From Chrysochromulina parva (lineage: Eukaryota > Haptophyta > Prymnesiales > Chrysochromulinaceae): a DNA stretch of 10,324 nt. Numbering within the stretch: the first letter of the stretch is position 1; every line of letters begins with the position of its first letter. The notes under the pieces were generated by a model, which worked only from the letters and a program-made list of their open reading frames with translations, did not search any database and had not been told where the DNA came from. Positions 6,027-10,324 of this stretch are shown here, piece after piece. The stretch is taken from assembly GCA_002887195.1 (NCBI GenBank), contig PJAB01002136.1, positions 1 to 10,324 on the forward strand. Direction: 5' to 3'. Made by a program: the position numbers and the translations under genes.

Positions 6027-7040
6027 ATGCGCCTATCGAGGCGATTCGCCTCCAGCGCGGGCTCGAGCCTCGCGTCCCTCGTGATCAGCGCGAATCAGAG
6101 AGCGCCAGCCTTGATCGCGCCGCAGCAGAACGTGTCTTACACGTACGAGGAACTTGATCTCAAAGCGCGCTGCCTCGCTTCGGGCTTGGAAGACATCGGC
6201 TACAAGCCCGGCTCGGTAGCTCTCTCCGACGTCCCCAACGTGGCGGAAAACATTCTGCTGCAGCTTGCTCTTTCACACGTCGGGGCAGCCATCATGACGC
6301 CGCCCAAGGACGCCGCAGCCCTCGATGCACTGCTTCAGAAGTACGACGTTTGCGGCATCATCTGCGTGGACGCAACCGCGGCCTGGCTGGAGCACACGGA
6401 GGCGATTGCTCATCATCGGATGCCGATCGTGAGCCTCGAGGCAGGTGACACCGGCCCTCGTCCGGCCTCAGCAACCGTCGATTTCCGCGAGCTCCTCTTG
6501 CATTGCCCTCCCCGTGGAGGCTCACCTGTTGCCGTCGCTGGTAGCCTGCTCGGAGTGTATGGCGGCTCCGCGCTGACGCACGGAGAGGCGATCACGCTCG
6601 GCCGGCAGGCGGCGACCAAGCTGCACCTCACGAGTGCCGACGTCGTGTGTGCCTCCATCACGCTCATGCATGCATTTGGCATAGGGTCCGCAGTTTCGAG
6701 CGCTTTGACCGCAGGCGCGAGCGTGGTGTTACCGGCCGTCGGAGGCATTCGCGGCTGCGGCGTGCCGGCACAGCGCGCGACGGTGACGGTGGAAGTGCTG
6801 GAGCGCACGGGCGCCACGGTCCTGTTTGGCGACACCCACACACTCCAGGCGATGCGCGAGCTCGGAGATCCGCCCGGGACGGCGCCCGCGGGTCTGAAGC
6901 TGCGCTCAGGTGTGATTAAGGTTGGATCCGGTTCGAACTTCCTCGATCACGTGGCTGAGGTATCCTCCTCCAAGGGCGGCGGTGCGCCGATGCCGCTCAA
7001 GTATGGCGGCGTGGCCATGCTGGCGATGGGCAAGGCTTGA
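6027..7040 (+). CDS. Short, degenerate ANL-superfamily (AMP-binding-like) protein
   Basis: 337 residues from ATG 6027 (an in-frame Met at 5922 was rejected as UTR-like). Residues 1-18 (MRLSRRFASSAGSSLASL) are an Arg/Ser/Ala amphipathic stretch, typical of a mitochondrial presequence. The rest follows the N-terminal half of acyl-CoA synthetase/adenylate-forming enzymes: YTYEELDLKARCLASGL, then the VGAAIMTPPK region and the HAFGIGSAVSSALTAGASVVLP block. Two core features are missing. The Thr/Ser/Gly-rich phosphate-binding loop with its PK is replaced by VYGGSALTHGEA near residues 177-188. The whole C-terminal lid domain with the catalytic lysine is absent: the family is usually 500-650 residues. 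Adenylation activity is therefore unlikely; a structural or regulatory pseudoenzyme, perhaps mitochondrial, is more plausible. The frame is clean to TGA 7038-7040, and the downstream 400 bp show no continuation, so it is not an obvious recent pseudogene. Confidence 0.65.
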   Translation: MRLSRRFASSAGSSLASLVISANQRAPALIAPQQNVSYTYEELDLKARCLASGLEDIGYKPGSVALSDVPNVAENILLQLALSHVGAAIMTPPKDAAALDALLQKYDVCGIICVDATAAWLEHTEAIAHHRMPIVSLEAGDTGPRPASATVDFRELLLHCPPRGGSPVAVAGSLLGVYGGSALTHGEAITLGRQAATKLHLTSADVVCASITLMHAFGIGSAVSSALTAGASVVLPAVGGIRGCGVPAQRATVTVEVLERTGATVLFGDTHTLQAMRELGDPPGTAPAGLKLRSGVIKVGSGSNFLDHVAEVSSSKGGGAPMPLKYGGVAMLAMGKA

Positions 7041-7439
7041 CGCGCGCACTGGTGGTGACATGTGGAGTGCATTAATGCTGAAAACTGGTACCGACGAGAG
7101 TGGCCCCTCGCGCCTCGGCGCCTCGCCTCGGGGCTCGGGCTTAGGACTCGCAGGGCCTTTCATGCTGAACCGAACTGCTTGGTCCTCCCGGCCGGGACTC
7201 GCATGTCGTACGCATGCATGCTGAACTGTGCTTCTGGTTGGCGACCTTAGTTGTATCGGCCGCCCGGCGCGGCGTCCGGCGCGCGGGTCGCGCTCGGGCG
7301 GCGCGGTCCGGTCCGTCGGGCGTCGGCGCGCCGGGGCGCATCGTCGAGGGCGTCCCGGGTAGACGTGGACCTGCCAGAGTCGAGTAGGCTCAGTGAAATG
7401 GATAGACTAGTGACTTTTCGTTGGATTCACAGCCTTCGA
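7041..7439. other. Convergent intergenic spacer (3' ends of two genes)
   Basis: About 400 bp between two convergent genes, so it should hold two 3' UTRs and polyadenylation sites. No gene is supported. It contains GC-rich runs (7107-7140 with repeated CTCGG/CGCCTCG; 7258-7345 with repeated GGCGCG/GTCCG words) and the repeated word CATGCTGAAC at 7161-7170 and 7216-7225. ORFs here are short and low-complexity. No canonical AATAAA was found. Confidence 0.5.
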
Positions 7440-8393
7440 TCACGCAACGTCACGCTCGAGACCCTCAAACAACTTTGGCCACGCGTCCGCACGCCGCTCC
7501 TTGCCGCTGCGCGCGTTGGTCGGATCAGTGGGCACGCCGCCGCTGATGGCCTTGGCATTCGAGGCCATCACGCCGTTGAGCTCCTTGGCCGTGTCGCCGT
7601 AGTAGCACTCGAAGGTCGTGTCGAACGCCGCAGCGCTCCCGAGGCTCTCGATGCAGATCGCCGCCACGTCGGCGCGAGAGATGCGCCCTGACTTCTCATC
7701 TCCCTGGTTGAGCTCAACGGCACTCACGCCGAGCGGCGCGTCATTGACAAGCCCGCCGGGGCGTACCACGGTGTAGCCGAGGCCTTTCTCGGCCACGCCG
7801 CTCGCCGCGTAGAGCCGGCGGAGTTGGTTCTCGCCGCTGATCTTGGCGTCCATGATGCCGCCGGCGGCCACGTTCAGAAAGATGTACACGGCCGATGCGG
7901 GCTTGCTTACGCCACCCGAAGAGACAAGCACGAGGCGGGGCACCTCGCTCGCGATGCACAGCTTGGCGCACTCGACGACGCCGATCTCATCCACCGCCTT
8001 GGCGTTCGAGGCCTTCTTGGCATCTGTTTGGCGGCTGGCCGAAGCCGCATAGATCACGCCAGCTAGGCTGCCCGGGGTGATCAGCGCGGACATTGACGCG
8101 ATGCTGGTCACATCCCCCTGGACGACTCTCAGGAGCGAGCTCGTAGGCGCGTCAGCGAGCTTGCCTGTGCGTGTGGCGGCGATGCATGGCCGCTTCTGAG
8201 CGAGGAGATACTTCAGACATTCGCGGCCAGTACCACCGCCTGCGCCGAGCACCAGCACGGGCCGCTGGTCTGCAGCTGCAATTGCTGGCAGACCGCGTGT
8301 AGTCAGCGTGCCGATGGCTGTAACAGCGCCGAGCAGCTCGCGACGTGAGGGAGGAGCTCGGAGGGCGAGGGCAAAAGCGACTAGGGCGATCAT
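7440..8393 (-). CDS. Thylakoid-lumen-targeted NAD(P)-binding SDR-like protein
   Basis: 317 residues from ATG 8393-8391 to TGA 7442-7440. The open frame extends to 8471 only through a GTG codon, which is not a plausible eukaryotic start. The atypical short-chain dehydrogenase/NmrA-like fold is shown by the dinucleotide motif V-L-G50-A-G-G-G-T-G56, the acidic/basic turn after it (ATRTGKL), VVQGDV, and LVLVSSGGVSKP followed by VVRPGGL. No classical YxxxK pair is evident, as is common in atypical members that bind NADPH or act as assembly factors. The presequence is striking: residues 1-13 (MIALVAFALALRA) resemble an ER signal peptide, followed at once by SRRELLGAVTAIGTL and an AIAAA cleavage-like site (twin-arginine leader). 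This suggests passage through the ER route into a secondary plastid and then into the thylakoid lumen. Substrate is unknown. It lies 78 bp downstream of the transporter gene on the same strand. Confidence 0.8.
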   Translation of the reverse strand: MIALVAFALALRAPPSRRELLGAVTAIGTLTTRGLPAIAAADQRPVLVLGAGGGTGRECLKYLLAQKRPCIAATRTGKLADAPTSSLLRVVQGDVTSIASMSALITPGSLAGVIYAASASRQTDAKKASNAKAVDEIGVVECAKLCIASEVPRLVLVSSGGVSKPASAVYIFLNVAAGGIMDAKISGENQLRRLYAASGVAEKGLGYTVVRPGGLVNDAPLGVSAVELNQGDEKSGRISRADVAAICIESLGSAAAFDTTFECYYGDTAKELNGVMASNAKAISGGVPTDPTNARSGKERRADAWPKLFEGLERDVA

Positions 8394-8471
8394 CTTTGTG
8401 CGTAAATGTGCCCATGTCGGCGCTTTTTCTGAATCTTGTATCTTCGTTCTAGCACTACCCCTAGCTTTCAC

Positions 8472-9677
8472 CTAGCTCTCACCCCCACTCTGCACGTCTT
8501 CTGCGAGCTGCTGCAGCAAGCCTAGGATGCCGCACGCCAGCCCTGTCAGAAGGAAAAGGTAGTTGTACCACGGCTTGTGCGGATGGAGCGAGAGCGCGAT
8601 CGACGGTGGTAGGATGAAGAGGAGCGAGGTCGAGGCAATCGCGCCCGCGTACCCGAAGACGACCTCGACCTTCTGGGAGTAGAGCGCCAGCCATAGTGTC
8701 GAGCTCACGATGAGCACCGTCAGTGCGAGCAGGCGAAGGTACGGGGTGTTGCCTTCTTTGGAATGGAAGAGCAGCTGGTCAAGCGACCGTCTGCATGCGA
8801 ACTGCATGGTAGGGTATGTGAAGCAGATTGAGATTCCAAAGCTGAAGCGCATGATGCGCATCGTTGGGCTGCCGATCGACTCGAGGTTCAATAGCACGTC
8901 GCCTTGGGTCGCCTCGCCAAAGTGCAAGTACGCGGCCGCACCCACACTCGAATAGATCACTCCAGCAGTCCCAAGGGCGATCGCTGAGATGAGAGTCATC
9001 CGGGCGGGCGTGGCCACCGCGAGCTCCTGATAAATCGGGAAGAGGGTCGTCAGGCACTGGTATGCGAACGCGGAGAGCGGCGCGACCGAGATGAAGGCGC
9101 CAAAGTCCTCTCGAAACATCGAGGGAGGAGGGTCAAGAGGCTCACTGCCGCCGTTGCCTTGGAAGTACAGTTGCACGATGGCAACTGTGAAGCAGACGTA
9201 GATGGCGACGGCGAGGCCACTCGCGTACTGGAGGGCGGAGAATTCAGGCAGCGCACACAGAGGGAAGATGAGCACGACGCTGACGGCGCACATGAGCGAC
9301 TCGCGCGAAAGCACATAGCCGAGCTCCTGGAGGAGCCCCGGCAGGATGTCGCCGATGATCACCAAGTAGCCAGTGCACGAGCCATAGCCGCTGAAGATGG
9401 AGCTGAAATTGTAGGCGTACCATCCCGCCCTTCCCAGCGCGCACAGTGCCAAGTCTTCGTATGAGCGGACGGACGCAAACTTCAGCGACTCGAGCAGCAG
9501 CACGATGCCATACAGTGTCATGAAGCCGAAGACGATTTGGTACCCTATGCCAACCAGCAGACCGGCGCTCTTGAATGCAAACGGCAACGCGAGTATACCA
9601 GCTCCGATGATCGAATTCAACAGATTGAGCACGCCCGACAGCGCCGATGCTCCGGCTGCCTTGTCGGTGACAAACAT
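8472..9677 (-). CDS. AAAP/SLC38-like amino acid transporter
   Basis: 401 residues, ATG 9677-9675, stop TAG at 8474-8472, single exon. The hydropathy pattern gives about 11 membrane segments. The first, SGVLNLLNSIIGAGILALPF (residues 14-33), carries the unwound-helix IGAGILALP motif typical of the amino acid/auxin permease family, followed by FKSAGLLVGI. Other helices are visible at roughly 38-62, 150-172, 190-215, 227-250, 315-335, 340-360 and 370-390. The N-terminal tail before TM1 is only about 13 residues, shorter than in most SLC38 proteins, and the C-terminal tail is short and acidic (AEDVQSGGES). Likely a secondary amino acid transporter in the plasma or an internal membrane; substrate and coupling ion cannot be told. 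Several shadow ORFs overlap it on both strands. The 3' end is only 78 bp from the next gene's ATG. Confidence 0.88.
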   Translation of the reverse strand: MFVTDKAAGASALSGVLNLLNSIIGAGILALPFAFKSAGLLVGIGYQIVFGFMTLYGIVLLLESLKFASVRSYEDLALCALGRAGWYAYNFSSIFSGYGSCTGYLVIIGDILPGLLQELGYVLSRESLMCAVSVVLIFPLCALPEFSALQYASGLAVAIYVCFTVAIVQLYFQGNGGSEPLDPPPSMFREDFGAFISVAPLSAFAYQCLTTLFPIYQELAVATPARMTLISAIALGTAGVIYSSVGAAAYLHFGEATQGDVLLNLESIGSPTMRIMRFSFGISICFTYPTMQFACRRSLDQLLFHSKEGNTPYLRLLALTVLIVSSTLWLALYSQKVEVVFGYAGAIASTSLLFILPPSIALSLHPHKPWYNYLFLLTGLACGILGLLQQLAEDVQSGGES

Positions 9678-10020
9678 GGGTCGGGAACTTCGTCAATCTT
9701 CGTACAAGTATGTATGAATTCAAGTGAAGCTTAACGACTGTGTGATCCGTGTGCTGTGCAATTGGTGCTGTGCGCCCGTGTGTCCCGTGTGCGCCCGTGT
9801 GTCACGTGTGTGTCCCGGCTCCCCCTGGTGCCTTTTACCCACTCGGGTACCTCGCTCGGGCACCCGGACGGATATCACAGACGAACCAATTAGACGAACC
9901 TCGCAACCAACCCAACCCACACCAACGCAACGCACGCACGCACCCGCACCGCACGGGTCCGCGCGACGACCGAATCCGCGGCCGACTCAACAGCATGTAG
10001 CCTACCGGTACCGATCATAT
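9678..10020. other. Upstream region of the transporter gene; no gene seen
   Basis: No credible coding sequence; the + frame 9724-10170 is Cys/Arg/Pro/Thr low-complexity. This region should contain the transporter's minus-strand promoter and 5' UTR. It includes a GTGTG/CCCG-rich tract (about 9740-9816) and a C/A-biased tract (about 9895-9950, words such as CCAACCCAACCC and CGCACGCACGCACC). No telomere-type repeat is present. Confidence 0.5.
9772..9809 (+). repeat. 19-bp tandem duplication
   Basis: GCGCCCGTGTGTCCCGTGT at 9772-9790 is followed directly by the same sequence with one change (C to A) at 9791-9809, and then by further GTGTGTCCC. It lies about 100 bp upstream of the transporter start, within its likely promoter. 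Confidence 0.85.
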
Positions 10021-10324
10021 CACGGTATTGGGGTTTTTTTCGATACAAGAAAAGGCTCTTTTCGATACAAGATATCATTATATATCATTACATATCACGT
10101 TGCTATCATTGTGTATCATTGTGTATCATTGTCGATATCACAATATATCATGTCCCTCGCAGACACATGATATCAATGATATCGATGATACATAATGCAC
10201 GACATGATATACCATGATATATGATGCTCGTTTTGAACACATGATACCAACATGATATCACAAAAAATAAAATTATGATACACCGCCAAAAAATATCATG
10301 TCCCGTATCATGCCGCGTCAGTAT
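10021..10324. repeat. AT-rich island of ATATCAT/ATGATAT repeats, extends off the edge
   Basis: Base composition switches sharply from GC-rich to AT-rich near 10021 and stays so to the window end. The segment is full of TATCAT and its complement ATGATA, on both strands, in irregular order. TTTTCGATACAAGA occurs at 10037-10050 and 10059-10072 (22-bp period). TTGTGTATCA-type words repeat around 10108-10130. ATATCATGTCCC occurs at 10145-10156 and 10293-10304. No open frame is credible. The right boundary is not visible. Confidence 0.8.
10145..10173. repeat. Short inverted repeat (possible hairpin)
   Basis: ATATCATGT (10145-10153) and ACATGATAT (10165-10173) are perfect 9-bp inverted repeats around an 11-nt, GC-richer loop. 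It lies in the AT-rich island, where such palindromic words are frequent, so it may be incidental to the repeat composition and not a terminator. Confidence 0.6.

Noticed and set aside
7539..7552. A decamer-like GCTGATGGCC inside the SDR-like gene as a relic of the intron repeat family
   Set aside because: It is a single copy in conserved-looking coding sequence (AISGG on the minus strand), with no array and no duplicated edges; coincidence is likely.
8394..8471. 26-residue N-terminal extension of the SDR-like protein
   Set aside because: It begins at GTG, not ATG, and would mask the clear signal peptide starting at the ATG 8393-8391.
9724..10170. Plus-strand ORF of 148 aa
   Set aside because: It is built from GTGTG/CCCG and CA-rich tracts and runs into the AT-rich repeat island; its composition is not protein-like.
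1..10324. tRNA, rRNA or bacterial operon and defence-system content
   Set aside because: No cloverleaf or rRNA segments were recognised. The genes are eukaryotic in type, with spacers, introns and targeting peptides, and show no operon or prokaryotic defence layout.

Overview
The window reads as nuclear DNA of a GC-rich, gene-dense, flagellated photosynthetic protist. Four observations point there: a sperm-tail PG-rich repeat (SHIPPO-type) axonemal protein; a JmjC ribosomal oxygenase of the NO66 type interrupted by spliceosomal introns; a short-chain dehydrogenase-like protein with a signal peptide followed by a twin-arginine, thylakoid-lumen-type leader; and an AAAP/SLC38-type amino acid transporter. 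A secondary-plastid alga such as a haptophyte or a stramenopile (e.g. pelagophyte) fits, but the exact lineage is an inference.

Layout, left to right. The 3' end of an unidentified gene (3-176, +); a less GC-rich spacer; the PG-rich repeat protein (522-1709, +); the NO66-like oxygenase (1851-4186, +; three exons); a repeat-bearing spacer; a Pro-rich/coiled-coil protein of unknown function (4677-5855, +); a short, degenerate adenylate-forming-fold protein with a possible mitochondrial presequence (6027-7040, +); a convergent spacer; then on the minus strand a lumen-targeted NAD(P)-binding protein (7440-8393) and the amino acid transporter (8472-9677). The right end is a 647-bp non-coding stretch that ends in an AT-rich ATATCAT/ATGATAT-repeat island. 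Adjacent genes lie only about 80-490 bp apart. There is no operon logic; each gene looks independently transcribed.

The standout is inside the NO66-like gene. Both introns (3148-3513 and 3717-3868) are built from tandem duplications of the adjoining exon sequence, so each boundary is a copied exon edge carrying an AG|G splice junction. Both are also filled with the same decamer (consensus A/G/T-C/T-TGAT-G/T-GCC), every copy of which contains a branch-site-like C/T-TGAT. Intron 1 is a higher-order repeat with four exon-edge copies separated by 14, 6 and 4 full decamers; intron 2 is two 76-bp copies. At three internal points an acceptor is fused directly to a donor (CAG|GT), as in recursive splice sites. 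This looks like intron birth by segmental duplication, seeded by or coupled to a decamer repeat family, caught at an early stage. Removing both introns restores a 605-residue protein with all expected NO66 metal and co-substrate residues and the C-terminal winged-helix-like region.
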